From Alphaproteobacteria bacterium (GTDB taxonomy: Bacteria; Pseudomonadota; Alphaproteobacteria; Rs-D84), in assembly GCA_015062495.1 (NCBI GenBank), contig SUUN01000001.1, positions 425,157 through 489,156 on the forward strand: DNA of 64,000 bases, given 5' to 3'. Position 1 is the first letter of the stretch; every line of letters starts with the position of its first letter. This document shows positions 33,919 to 42,762 of this stretch, in pieces. The notes beneath the pieces are model-generated. The model saw only the letters and a program-made list of their open reading frames with translations, was not told the DNA's origin and did no database searches. The position numbers and the translations under genes are program-made.

Positions 33919-35408
33919 TATTTCTTTTCCATCGCCTTGGTAATTTTTTCGGTTATCTGGACAGGTACAGCCCATAATTTCTGGCCCAGGTCATGCACCC
34001 ATGCACCATAGTCAAACTGTTCCCCGGTGGATACGTTTGCGTCTTCGCCTGGGATTGGTAATTTAACCGACCCCTTGGGCAATAACCCGTCGATTTTCGG
34101 ACTGACTGCATAATAGTACAGAAAGAACAAGAACACCATCATCAGCAGGAAATCCCAACCGTCAGACAGAAAATCAAATGCGCCGGGGTATGTGCGTTCC
34201 ACTTCGGCACGTCGGGCGGTAAAGCAACTTTTGAATAAATCTTTGTCCATTTCACCATTAACCAATGCAACACTTTCACAGGTTGCAAACACGTTCATTA
34301 CAGATAACGTCTGGGCATCTGGGTTTTCGGCATGCATTCCCATCATTGGTGGCAAAATCGCAGTATAGCCATCACGCGGGCCGGGGAAATACATGTCGGC
34401 ACAGAAAGACACCGTCGCATAGATAACCAGAACCTTTAACGTAATCGCAATAATTCGCACGGCAGATGATACAACCATACCAATCGCATTACTGAACAGT
34501 TTATTCGCCTTGGACCAAGTGCCTTCGAATGCAGACGCAGCCAACAATAATGGCAAAAATATTATTATAAACACCAGTTTGAATACGATTGACAGAATCT
34601 GAAAAAATAAATCAAATCCGATTATCAAGAACATCAGCACCAGCGTCAATCCCGCCAGCCATGTAAACGCCCCGCCACCCAAATCCATCCAGGCATAATT
34701 CATTAACGCAAAACCGCCCGCCGCACCCGCCAGCATTACACTGTTGATATTTCCCATAACACACATAAATGGTTGCATGATTGGGTTTAGTATATCGGCC
34801 GTGTCACCCGTATCATGATTTTCCAACGCACCACATTGCGCGGCATCAGACACACCTGTTGCCAACATCCCCAATTCCGCCCCAACATATAAGACCGGTG
34901 TAATTGTTATCTGGGATACGCTGCGCAGGGCGGCGTTTCCACCCATTCCCAGTGCGCCCATTAAAACGCCAACAACCATCAAACGCACAGCCAGTTTCCA
35001 GATTTTATCCCACCAGGCCTTTAATTCGATTTTGTGTTCGGTTGGTTTTTCATAATTTATTGTTTTCTTGGCGTGATCAAAGATATACTGGGCCGTATGA
35101 ATAAACAAAAATATACCAAAACCAATAACCATTAAAACCCACAGATTATCAACCATCAATGTCCAGAAACGTTCGGTCGCATCACCAATTACCGAAAACA
35201 AATCAGATATATATCGACACATAAAACAGCCGTTGGCACTGCTGATATCGCCATTTTCAACCCCGGCGGCGGTTAAAAAGTTCCCCATACTGGTATATGT
35301 TAAGGCCGCGCCACTGAGTGATGATGACAAATACCAAATCCCCAGCCCCAGCGCAATCGCACCCATAATAAAACGAACTGCAATTAAAATCAGTTTAGCC
35401 TTCCACAT
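33918..35408 (-). CDS. VirB6/TrbL-like T4SS membrane protein (paralogue 2, CxxC type)
   Basis: This 496-residue polytopic protein has an N-terminal membrane helix, then the motif CFMCRYISDLFSVIGDATER shared with the 35408 and 37946 proteins (C-x2-C followed by an amphipathic helix), then at least six spans (VLMVIGFGIFLFIHTAQYIF, FKLVFIIIFLPLLLAASAFE). A periplasmic loop near 190-220 contains two Cys. The basic C-terminus LGQKLWAVPVQITEKITKAM is predicted cytoplasmic. It overlaps its upstream neighbour by one base (TAATG). T4SS assembly role inferred from family and context. Confidence 0.7.
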   Translation of the reverse strand: MWKAKLILIAVRFIMGAIALGLGIWYLSSSLSGAALTYTSMGNFLTAAGVENGDISSANGCFMCRYISDLFSVIGDATERFWTLMVDNLWVLMVIGFGIFLFIHTAQYIFDHAKKTINYEKPTEHKIELKAWWDKIWKLAVRLMVVGVLMGALGMGGNAALRSVSQITITPVLYVGAELGMLATGVSDAAQCGALENHDTGDTADILNPIMQPFMCVMGNINSVMLAGAAGGFALMNYAWMDLGGGAFTWLAGLTLVLMFLIIGFDLFFQILSIVFKLVFIIIFLPLLLAASAFEGTWSKANKLFSNAIGMVVSSAVRIIAITLKVLVIYATVSFCADMYFPGPRDGYTAILPPMMGMHAENPDAQTLSVMNVFATCESVALVNGEMDKDLFKSCFTARRAEVERTYPGAFDFLSDGWDFLLMMVFLFFLYYYAVSPKIDGLLPKGSVKLPIPGEDANVSTGEQFDYGAWVHDLGQKLWAVPVQITEKITKAMEKK

Positions 35409-36601
35409 TACTTTTTATCTTTGTCTTTGTCACCACCACTGATGATTGTTTCGCCAATTTTCTTGGTTGTATCGACAACGTTTTGGGTCAATTGCATCAT
35501 ATCATTTGCCAATTGTTCACTTAACTGTTTATTTTCACTGACACCGAATACAGACAGAACCATTTTTGTAACCTGGGGGATTTGACCCTGTAAAAAGTTT
35601 AATACATACACCAATACAATACAACTGGTCAACGTCATCGCTTCAAGATTTGTCATATCTAATTCTGCGTCAAATATTTCACCCGTTGTGATTGCGTTCA
35701 TTAAATCCGCACTGGATACGTCAGGCGCAGCAAAAAACTTGGCAATAATCGCCATAATTACTGTGTATGTAATAACCGCAGACGCCAACGTGATAATCGC
35801 GTTAATTAGATTTTTAAACTGGTTCACGCCAACTGTTTTGCCCAGGCCACCAAACCATTTTGGCACATTGTCTGCACCGTTAAACGCAAACAACATCAGT
35901 GACAGCGGAAAGAAAAATGCAAAATATGCCATCGCGATAATAATGTCTGCAAAATAACAGCAATAGCGAAAGAATAACTTAAAGAAACTCCACGTTAAAT
36001 ACAGCCCCATAACAAACAACATTATATGTTTCAATAAACTGCCCACCCCCAGTAACGCGCGCCATGTAAACGCAGAATCCATTACCGCAATGCCCAATTT
36101 CATGTATGATTGGAATTGGGTGATTGTCGTCTTCATCAGCAGAATAATTTTGTCACGCAATTGGGGGCGATAAAAACCGTCGGTGCTCATTTGCTGGGGT
36201 TGATAAGTGACCTTTTGTTCAATGGTCGTGTCATCCAGATTAATCATTGCAGCGGTGTATGTTTGGGCAACCTGGGCAACGGGTTCAAACGTAACGGTCG
36301 TTATAAACCGCGGCAACGCAACACCCATACCCAACAGACCAATACAAATAATCGCATTAACAAATACGCGTTGGATGGATTTTTCATACAATGGATCGGA
36401 CACATTGCCACGCACAGTTTTCCAGACTGCGTTTATTACAAAAAACGAAAACATGACACAGAACAGAACAACGCAAAAATATGCAAATTTGTCATATACC
36501 AAGGCCGCCGCATCGGACACAATCTGGAACAGGCGATCAAACACGCCACAGCCCCAACACTGAACCGTCGAATCCACCAAAGATGACAGCCATTCATTCA
36601 T
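35408..36601 (-). CDS. VirB6/TrbL-like T4SS membrane protein (paralogue 3, CxxC type)
   Basis: This 397-residue polytopic protein opens with STVQCWGCGVFDRLFQIVSD, the C-x2-C amphipathic motif, and then has about six spans (VVLFCVMFSFFVINAVW, IIIAMAYFAFFFPLSLMLFA, ITYTVIMAIIAKFF). The conserved VirB6 central segment lies around YFADIIIAMAYF. The end (TKKIGETIISGGDKDKDKK) is highly charged and cytoplasmic. It lies 2 bp after paralogue 4 and overlaps paralogue 2, in one four-gene minus-strand operon. Confidence 0.7.
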   Translation of the reverse strand: MNEWLSSLVDSTVQCWGCGVFDRLFQIVSDAAALVYDKFAYFCVVLFCVMFSFFVINAVWKTVRGNVSDPLYEKSIQRVFVNAIICIGLLGMGVALPRFITTVTFEPVAQVAQTYTAAMINLDDTTIEQKVTYQPQQMSTDGFYRPQLRDKIILLMKTTITQFQSYMKLGIAVMDSAFTWRALLGVGSLLKHIMLFVMGLYLTWSFFKLFFRYCCYFADIIIAMAYFAFFFPLSLMLFAFNGADNVPKWFGGLGKTVGVNQFKNLINAIITLASAVITYTVIMAIIAKFFAAPDVSSADLMNAITTGEIFDAELDMTNLEAMTLTSCIVLVYVLNFLQGQIPQVTKMVLSVFGVSENKQLSEQLANDMMQLTQNVVDTTKKIGETIISGGDKDKDKK

Positions 36602-36603
36602 TG

Positions 36604-37878
36604 TTATTTTTTACCCTTAATCCAACCGACCGCCTTACCCACAGATTTGCCCCAATTTTTTATATTGCCTGTTATTGTGCCAGCATCTGACTTAACCTGT
36701 TTGTACAGGCCGTCCATGCCACTGCCGATATATTTATTTAACTGTTTCTGCGTCAGGTCGAAAATTTTCAACATCAAATAAAATGTCAATATCGCAGACA
36801 GCCACATAATCGAATGTTCACCAAATCCCATGGCAGCATTCGCAACGGTGGGGACGTTGCTGTATGACGAGCCACCAGCCGCAACAACAAAGACAGACGT
36901 GTTCCACTGGAACAATGCCCGAATTATCGCCAGGTTTATACACAACATGAACGAACACGCAATCATGGTGACAATTAATTGTTGCAGGGCCTTGGTAATA
37001 CCACCAAATGCCGGCCACACGTCCAGCCATTTGTCGCTGGATTTGAATACATATGTCAGTACATAGAACGGATATAAAATCAGTTGCATTCCAAAGTTAA
37101 ATATGCCTTGGATAATCAGCAGTGCCATGAAAATATTGCTGGATACGAATGTGAATATCAACAGGATTCCGGTTATTAAATTCAGAAAATCTTCGCCACC
37201 ATGCGGAATCAATGTGATTAATCCACGCAGACCAGTTGTCAAAAAGTCAAAACCACGCTTAATAATTTGATTGTTCGCATGTGACAGGTCGGAGACAGGT
37301 TGGACCAAGAATTCACACGAATCTGCGGATATCCATGCCTTGTCAACAATGTCGGCGGGACATTCAACGTCGGGCGCAGACATGCCCCCTTGGTTAATCT
37401 GTTCTGTAATTGCGTGGGTGTACACCGCACCCAATTGCAGAAATGGGTTAACCAACCATTCGGTCATGTATACAGGCTTTAACTGTAACAGTAAAATAGA
37501 CGCAATAACCGCACGAAATCCAGGCTTGGCCACGTTTTCAACAACCTTGAAACCGGTGATTTTTCCATCCGCCAATTCGCCCCCACCAGAAATGCCAATG
37601 AATCCCAACCACTTTTTTGGGATATACATTTTTGCCAGGCTGACCATTAATGTGAAACCCAGAAATAACCAGATTAAAATTTGGATAATTCCCGGATTAT
37701 CAGATGTACCAACAAAGAATTCATATGTTCCAGTTGCCACCATCATTAACGCATCCAAAACCATGGGAACAAATGGCGATAAATTTAATGCATCAATTAT
37801 GTTTGCATGCGCAGGAATCGGCGCAAAAAACACCGCCACAAACATCAGGGTTAACAAAGACTTTTTTATGAAATACAT
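36604..37878 (-). CDS. VirB6/TrbL-like T4SS membrane protein (paralogue 4)
   Basis: This 424-residue protein starts at ATG 37878, giving a signal peptide (YFIKKSLLTLMFVAVFFAP, cleavage after AHA). An in-frame start 290 bp upstream would overlap the divergent gene and is rejected. Several hydrophobic spans follow (IQILIWLFLGFTLMVSLAKM, LLIFTFVSSNIFMALLIIQG), with a periplasmic loop holding three Cys near 225-245. The tail is basic. It is the first gene of the four-gene minus operon. A TATAAT lies at 37904-37909 on the minus strand. Confidence 0.68.
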   Translation of the reverse strand: MYFIKKSLLTLMFVAVFFAPIPAHANIIDALNLSPFVPMVLDALMMVATGTYEFFVGTSDNPGIIQILIWLFLGFTLMVSLAKMYIPKKWLGFIGISGGGELADGKITGFKVVENVAKPGFRAVIASILLLQLKPVYMTEWLVNPFLQLGAVYTHAITEQINQGGMSAPDVECPADIVDKAWISADSCEFLVQPVSDLSHANNQIIKRGFDFLTTGLRGLITLIPHGGEDFLNLITGILLIFTFVSSNIFMALLIIQGIFNFGMQLILYPFYVLTYVFKSSDKWLDVWPAFGGITKALQQLIVTMIACSFMLCINLAIIRALFQWNTSVFVVAAGGSSYSNVPTVANAAMGFGEHSIMWLSAILTFYLMLKIFDLTQKQLNKYIGSGMDGLYKQVKSDAGTITGNIKNWGKSVGKAVGWIKGKK

Positions 37879-37931
37879 TCTCTGATTTATATTTATCTTT
37901 TCAATTATATCACATTTGGGACAAAATGTGG

Positions 37932-37945
37932 TATAATTAAAAACA
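37932..37945 (+). promoter_or_regulatory. -10 box of the plus-strand VirB6 gene, leaderless
   Basis: TATAAT (37932-37937) ends 8 nt before ATG 37946, and no ribosome site lies between them, so the mRNA should begin at or next to the AUG. The 67-bp gap carries divergent promoters for both VirB6 units. Confidence 0.5.
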
Positions 37946-39235
37946 ATGAATCGTCTGAAAAAATTTTGGATTACGTTTTTATCATTCCTGCCATTTACGG
38001 CGGGGGCGGCTGCGCCGTTTATTGTCGGCGGCATCGCAGGCGTGGGGGTAATTGCCGGCTTTTCAATATATCGTTCCAGTGCACCGGTTGATATGAATGC
38101 GGCATATTCTTTTTTTTCTAGTTGCTGGTCATGCCAAATGTTTGCGGATATTATGGCAACAATGTCCAATATGTTGCCCCGTATTTATAGCGCGCTGGGG
38201 CATGTGATTATTCCGTTTGCAGTAATGCTGTCGGCGATTTGGTTTGCATGGCGATTGGTGGATAACTTTTTAAATCAAAAGGTGGAACAACCATGGTCTG
38301 TGGCCAATACATTTACAACACACCTGTTAAAGTTGGCATTTGTGTCAACATTGCTGGTTGCGCCATTGCCACGTTTAATTTCCGAAATCGCAATCGAACC
38401 GATATTTAACGTGGGACTGTCATTAAATCGGGCGGTTGTACATGATGATCAGTTTGACGCGTGTGTTGTTGCAACCGCAATTGCAGACCCGGTTTCAATC
38501 GATGAACGTGCGGCGAATCGCGGTGCGTTTTCGCCAAAACTGCGACACAACCTGGCATGCGAATTGGCCGGTGTGCACCAGATGACAGGACTGGGGATGA
38601 CAGTTGGTTGGACGATGATGAACATGGCATTCGATTCGGATTATATGCACGAAATTATGTGGGGTATTCCAATCTTTCCGAATGTAATTATGCTGTTTGG
38701 GGGACTGGCGATATTAGTGTTATTCTTTATGGCATTGTTACCAATCCCGCTGTATTTTCTGGAAATATTTATAACACTGTCGCTGGATTTGATAATGTTG
38801 CCACTGATGTTGTTGGCATGGCTGTTCAAGGGGTGGAAAATATCACTGGCCGGGGCGGGAAATACGATTCGCGGAATTATCGATTATGTGATTTCTGGGA
38901 CACTGGGTTTGGCTGTGACAGGTATATTTGTTGCATTCGCAATAATGTTTTTAAACGCAATATTTGGCGATTGGGCGGGCGCACCGGCATTGGCGACGGC
39001 ACTGACCAATAACGATTCGAAATTTTTAATGGACGCGTTGATGATGCGCAATGACAGCCTGGTCACTATCATATTGATGGGAATATTTATTGCGATGTTT
39101 ATGACTATGATTCCAGCCCTGTCCAAGACACTGTTTAGCGTCCAGATATCAAATAATTTCTATGACACGACAAAAAAGAATATGGAAATTGTGTGGAAAA
39201 ACCTGAAAAAATGGTACGACACAATGAAAAAATAA
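37946..39235 (+). CDS. VirB6/TrbL-like T4SS membrane protein (paralogue 5, CxxC type, divergent)
   Basis: This 429-residue protein has a signal-like N-terminus (KFWITFLSFLPFTAGAAAPF) and the motif SSCWSCQMFADIMATMSNML, matching paralogues 2 and 3. About six spans follow (IPFAVMLSAIWFAWRLVDNF, LFFMALLPIPLYFLEIFITL, LDLIMLPLMLLAWLFKGW). The loop at 165-205 holds two Cys. The end IVWKNLKKWYDTMKK is basic. It is transcribed divergently from the other four and is followed by an unknown gene. Confidence 0.7.
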   Translation: MNRLKKFWITFLSFLPFTAGAAAPFIVGGIAGVGVIAGFSIYRSSAPVDMNAAYSFFSSCWSCQMFADIMATMSNMLPRIYSALGHVIIPFAVMLSAIWFAWRLVDNFLNQKVEQPWSVANTFTTHLLKLAFVSTLLVAPLPRLISEIAIEPIFNVGLSLNRAVVHDDQFDACVVATAIADPVSIDERAANRGAFSPKLRHNLACELAGVHQMTGLGMTVGWTMMNMAFDSDYMHEIMWGIPIFPNVIMLFGGLAILVLFFMALLPIPLYFLEIFITLSLDLIMLPLMLLAWLFKGWKISLAGAGNTIRGIIDYVISGTLGLAVTGIFVAFAIMFLNAIFGDWAGAPALATALTNNDSKFLMDALMMRNDSLVTIILMGIFIAMFMTMIPALSKTLFSVQISNNFYDTTKKNMEIVWKNLKKWYDTMKK

Positions 39236-39303
39236 AAAATCAAGTCCTTTATTTAACCACGCCCCCTTTTTTGTAACATCCGAATCTGATATAATTCATA
39301 CCA

Positions 39304-39816
39304 ATGACAACAAAGTTTCCGATTCTTTATTGGCCACGCAGAACAACTGGGGATAATGAATACCAGTTGGCGCGCAAAGTAATCAATAACACGACCGGGG
39401 TTATGCCAGATGTCTGTACAGACGATGTGGACATTTCTGCGATTTTGGACAAAAACCCAAATGCCACGATTTATTATCCTGTATTTTGTGGTTCGACCGG
39501 TTGGTGGGGTGAACTGTTGGGTGGGGACGCAGTGGTCAGCGATAAATTAATCATATCGCCAGAATGCCAATTGATGGTTATCGAATCAAATAAAAACGCC
39601 AAACCGCACGGCCAGACACAATTGTTGGCGGCGGAAATATATCCGGCCAGCGGGTTCTTTAAAAAGATGAATTCGGGTATCGCCACGGTGGCTGATATGT
39701 TGGCAACCGATGCGGGGACAATTTTGGCACTGTTTTCAGGTCACAACCCAAGCCAGTTCATAAACGTCCTGGAATCCACAGGGAATTCATACCTGGGGTG
39801 TATTGGACGATATTAG
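39304..39816 (+). CDS. protein of unknown function beside the VirB6 array
   Basis: This encodes 170 residues, soluble, without a signal peptide. It has a mixed alpha/beta composition: TTKFPILYWPRRTTGDNEYQ, NPNATIYYPVFCGSTGWWGE, QTQLLAAEIYPASGFF, ending NVLESTGNSYLGCIGRY. I do not recognise it. ATG 39304 lies 8 nt after a TATAAT (39290-39295) with no ribosome site, so the mRNA looks leaderless. Position next to the T4SS genes makes an accessory or substrate-related role possible, which is inference. Confidence 0.6.
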   Translation: MTTKFPILYWPRRTTGDNEYQLARKVINNTTGVMPDVCTDDVDISAILDKNPNATIYYPVFCGSTGWWGELLGGDAVVSDKLIISPECQLMVIESNKNAKPHGQTQLLAAEIYPASGFFKKMNSGIATVADMLATDAGTILALFSGHNPSQFINVLESTGNSYLGCIGRY

Positions 39817-39891
39817 AATGCTATTATTGCTTGATTTCTGTAAAAATACTTGTATAATTTGCGGGCTAAAATTCAAACAAAGGTAGATATC

Positions 39892-40104
39892 ATGAAACAA
39901 GGAATTCATCCAGAATACCACGAAATCAACGTCACGCGCACAGATGGCAAGACAGTAAAAATGTATTCTTCTGTAAAAAAGGACTTGGTTTTGTCGACAG
40001 ATAACTTGAACCATTCCGCATGGACAGGCCAGCGTTCCAACGCCGGTGAAAAGGGCCAGCGCGCGGCAGAATTCAAATCAAAATTCGCTGGGTTCAACTT
40101 CTAA
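39892..40104 (+). CDS. rpmE: 50S ribosomal protein L31, cysteine-free type
   Basis: This 70-residue protein starts at ATG 39892 with AAAGGTAGATATC before it: KQGIHPEYHEINVTRTDGKT, then NLNHSAWTGQ and RAAEFKSKFAGF, the L31 ending. The zinc-binding Cys of the C+ form are missing, so it is the zinc-independent type used under zinc limitation or permanently in many alphaproteobacteria. A TATAAT at 39853-39858 precedes it. Confidence 0.92.
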   Translation: MKQGIHPEYHEINVTRTDGKTVKMYSSVKKDLVLSTDNLNHSAWTGQRSNAGEKGQRAAEFKSKFAGFNF

Positions 40105-40141
40105 ATTTAATAATAAATACTGCTTTACGGGGGGCGGCGAC

Positions 40142-40846
40142 ATGGAACTGTTGATAAAAGGTTCGACTGAATTAAACAAAATGTTTATGGCGCTGCAGCG
40201 TACGGGGGCGTCGTTGCGTCGCGATTTTGGCGAAGTGGAAAGCCTGCAACAATCCCTGCGTGGCGCGCATGATTTTGTGCAAAAGGCGGCCAACCGTATC
40301 GAAGAAAGTATTCTTAATGACCTGTTGCTGGTGCGTCCGGCGGCGGGTTTATTAACACCAAACGTTTCACGCACAGGCGATGGACGCGACGAATTTGTGT
40401 TGGCACTGTCAGGGGCGGCAAATTTTGTGCGTGGCAATCCACACTTTGCAATTTCATTGGCATTGCGTTCAAACGACGAAACAAAAATCGCACTGGTTTA
40501 TTCACCAATTGACGAACGCCTGTATTATGCCGAGGCCGACAATGGCGCATATGTGTTTTCGGCATTCCATTCGGCGCGTATCAAAACATCGAATCAGACC
40601 GAAGAATCTGAATTAACAATCGGATACAACACGTCTGATGCGCGACCATTGATTGGCGATGTGCGTCGTACGGGATGTCCGGCACTGGATTTGGCATGGG
40701 TTGCAGCGGGTAAATTTGATGCGTATGTGTCCGATCCATTGGACTATGCAGAAATTGCGGCGGGCGACCTGATTGTACGCGAAGCCGGTGGCACAATCGA
40801 AATGATGGCCGATTTGGTTGCAACAAATGGAAAAATAGAATTTTAA
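40142..40846 (+). CDS. inositol monophosphatase-like protein, degenerate active site
   Basis: This 234-residue protein of the SuhB/IMPase fold has GAHDFVQKAANRIEESILND at the N-terminus and FALSLALRS-like and AGKFDAYVSDPLDYAEIAAG later. The catalytic metal motif D-P-x-D-G-T-x-N-F is replaced by LALSGAANFVRG, and the G-E-E motif is absent (RPAAGLLTP), so two of the three metal sites are lost. The WD motif reads LDYAEIAAGDLI. A phosphatase activity is unlikely, and a regulatory or scaffold role (SuhB has a non-catalytic role in rRNA transcription elsewhere) is a guess. It starts 37 bp after rpmE and ends at a bidirectional terminator. Confidence 0.75.
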   Translation: MELLIKGSTELNKMFMALQRTGASLRRDFGEVESLQQSLRGAHDFVQKAANRIEESILNDLLLVRPAAGLLTPNVSRTGDGRDEFVLALSGAANFVRGNPHFAISLALRSNDETKIALVYSPIDERLYYAEADNGAYVFSAFHSARIKTSNQTEESELTIGYNTSDARPLIGDVRRTGCPALDLAWVAAGKFDAYVSDPLDYAEIAAGDLIVREAGGTIEMMADLVATNGKIEF

Positions 40847-40858
40847 GGCAATAAAAAA

Positions 40859-40880
40859 ATCCCGCGTTTGCGGGATTTCT
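40859..40880. terminator. bidirectional terminator between suhB-like gene and infC
   Basis: ATCCCGCGTTTGCGGGAT has a 7-bp stem with A-run on one side and T-run on the other, serving convergent transcripts. Confidence 0.8.
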
Positions 40881-41428
40881 TATTTTGTCGGTGCGACGAT
40901 AATTGATTTTGTTCGTTCGTCTGGTTTGGATTTGGATTCCAATGTGCCACGATCGCCGATAATTTCCAGGATACGTGCGAACAATTCTGGGACGGCATCT
41001 TTGCCGCGTGCCAGAACCTTTTTAGAACCGCGGGTCATGACGGCAATTTTAACCTTGTTACCAGAATCCAGAAATTCAAAAACCTTTTTCATTTTGATGT
41101 TCAGATCGTTTTCTTCGATAAACGGTTTGACCCAAACTTCCTTCATTTCGATTGTTTTTTGGTTTTTGCGAGCCTCAGACGCGCGTTTTTTCTGTTCATA
41201 TTTGAATTTGCCATAGTCCATTATTTTGGTAATTGGCGTGGCGTTGTTTGCGTTAATCTCGACCAAATCAAGGCCCAAATCCATCGCCATTTGCAACGCC
41301 TGGGACGTTGGCATAATGCCCAGATTCTGGCCATCATTGCTGATAACCTGGACAGATTTGGCAAAAATTTTGTTATTCATACGTGGCGCGTTGTCACGAC
41401 GATTATCACGATTATTTACGGGTTTAAT
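40880..41428 (-). CDS. infC: translation initiation factor IF-3, AUU start
   Basis: This is a 182-residue protein if started at the ATT at 41428-41426, which has AAGGAG (41435-41440) 6 nt before it and reads in frame as IKPVNNRDNRRDNAPR into MNNKIFAK. An ATG at 41380 has no ribosome site. The rare AUU start is a known conserved feature of infC, used for self-regulation by IF-3. The protein has the N-domain (LDLVEINANNATPITKIMDY), a basic linker (KKRASEARKNQK) and C-domain (IEENDLNIKMKKVFEFLDSG, IVMTRGSK). It binds the 30S subunit. Confidence 0.93.
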   Translation of the reverse strand: MKPVNNRDNRRDNAPRMNNKIFAKSVQVISNDGQNLGIMPTSQALQMAMDLGLDLVEINANNATPITKIMDYGKFKYEQKKRASEARKNQKTIEMKEVWVKPFIEENDLNIKMKKVFEFLDSGNKVKIAVMTRGSKKVLARGKDAVPELFARILEIIGDRGTLESKSKPDERTKSIIVAPTK

Positions 41429-41467
41429 TGTGTGCTCCTTTATTAAACATGCGCAAATTATTAACTA

Positions 41468-42247
41468 TTATTCGGCACTTTTCAAGATATTTTGCACGTT
41501 TTGCAACGCATTCCATACATCGCGCTTGGCCGCGGGCTTTAATATCAAGTAATTCGGGTGAAATATTGGCACACATGTCGCACCACAGGTCAGCGTAACC
41601 GGCACGCCATGCGATTTTGCCAGGTTTACATCCGCAATCTGCGTTGCAGGCAATGTCCCCAGGGTTAAAATCACCCGTGGGCGCAACAATTCGATTGCAC
41701 GATCAACAAATGGGCGCGCCATGTCTAATTCCGTCTGGGACGGCGTGCGACCACCGGGGGTGCGCCAAAACACCATTGGTATAATTGATACGGTTTGGCG
41801 ACTTTCGCCAATGGCATTCAGCATTTTATCCATCAATTCGCCCGTCGCGCCCGATAAAATGTTACCCGACGCATCATCATCCGCCCCGGGGATATCCGTT
41901 ATTATCATCAATCGACCATTGCCGATATGTGGCAAGATTGTATTGGTCGCAGTTGCACGCAGCGGATGATTAAATTCGGCAATCATACGGCTTAGTGTTT
42001 CCATATCGGTTGGGCGTGACGCCATGGCGCGCACAGTATCAATTGACATTGTCTGAATCGGGGCGACGGCCGGCACAACAGATGCGGCGGCACGACCGAT
42101 TTCTGCGACAATTGTCGCCGCGGTTGGTCGCACAGGCATATCCACAGTTTCTGGGACCGGCTTGGCACGTGGTGCCATTATGGGCGTGTCTGAAATTTCC
42201 CATCGAATACCCGCCAAATCCAAATCGCGCAAATTGTAATCGGACAT
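41468..42247 (-). CDS. family 4-like uracil-DNA glycosylase homologue
   Basis: This 259-residue protein has a UDG-like C-terminal domain: LMIITDIPGADDDASGNILS (motif 1 G-x-x-P, where the usual E/D base-activating residue is shifted), then VILTLGTLPATQI and FHPNYLILKP (motif 2 region, H-P-N/S). The four Fe-S cysteines of true family-4 enzymes are absent, and residues 1-85 are a low-complexity Pro/Ala/Val-rich extension. Base excision repair is the family role. ATG 42247 has GGGGGAAACC. The gene lies upstream of infC on the same strand. Confidence 0.72.
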   Translation of the reverse strand: MSDYNLRDLDLAGIRWEISDTPIMAPRAKPVPETVDMPVRPTAATIVAEIGRAAASVVPAVAPIQTMSIDTVRAMASRPTDMETLSRMIAEFNHPLRATATNTILPHIGNGRLMIITDIPGADDDASGNILSGATGELMDKMLNAIGESRQTVSIIPMVFWRTPGGRTPSQTELDMARPFVDRAIELLRPRVILTLGTLPATQIADVNLAKSHGVPVTLTCGATCVPIFHPNYLILKPAAKRDVWNALQNVQNILKSAE

Positions 42248-42328
42248 TTTTTTGGTTTCCCCCTTGATAATTGCTATATTTTATAGTACAATATACCACG
42301 AGCAACAGAAACTCAAGGGAGTAATTTC

Positions 42329-42745
42329 ATGAAATTAAAAAACTTTGCTTTGTTGGCGGGCGTTGCTGGCCTGTTGGCTGCATGTGGCGGTTCTGCAATT
42401 GTTGAACCAGCTGATCTGAACGAACAGCGCGTATTCTTTGGCTTTAATTCAGCTGAAATTTCCGAAGATGCGAAAAACAACCTGTTGGGTCAGGCACTGT
42501 ATATGAAAAACCACGAAGATGTGAAAATCCAAATCGCGGGTAACTGCGACGAACGTGGTTCAACAGAATACAACTTGGCATTGGGTGCACGTCGTGCAAA
42601 CGCCGCGAAAAGCGTTCTGGTAAACGACGGTATCGATGCAAAACGTATTTCGACCATTTCTTATGGCAAGGAACGTCCATTGGTTCAGGGTTCTGGCGAA
42701 GAAGTCTGGAAATGGAATCGTAACGCCACAACAACAGTTAAATAA
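42329..42745 (+). CDS. pal: peptidoglycan-associated lipoprotein
   Basis: This 138-residue lipoprotein has lipobox LLAAC with Cys19 as the acylated residue. The OmpA-type peptidoglycan domain follows: VFFGFNSAEISEDAKNNLLG, IQIAGNCDERGSTEYNLALG and RRANAAKSVLVNDGIDAKRI, with the diaminopimelate-binding Asp and Arg in the last block. Part of the Tol-Pal envelope complex; no tol genes lie next to it here. AAGGGAGTAATTTC precedes ATG 42329. Ends at a strong composite hairpin. Confidence 0.96.
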   Translation: MKLKNFALLAGVAGLLAACGGSAIVEPADLNEQRVFFGFNSAEISEDAKNNLLGQALYMKNHEDVKIQIAGNCDERGSTEYNLALGARRANAAKSVLVNDGIDAKRISTISYGKERPLVQGSGEEVWKWNRNATTTVK

Positions 42746-42762
42746 TAATTGTTGATAACAAA

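Noticed and set aside
37879..38169. N-terminal extension of the 36604 VirB6-like protein
   Set aside because: It overlaps the divergent gene, has no signal-peptide logic, and a better start with signal peptide exists at 37878.
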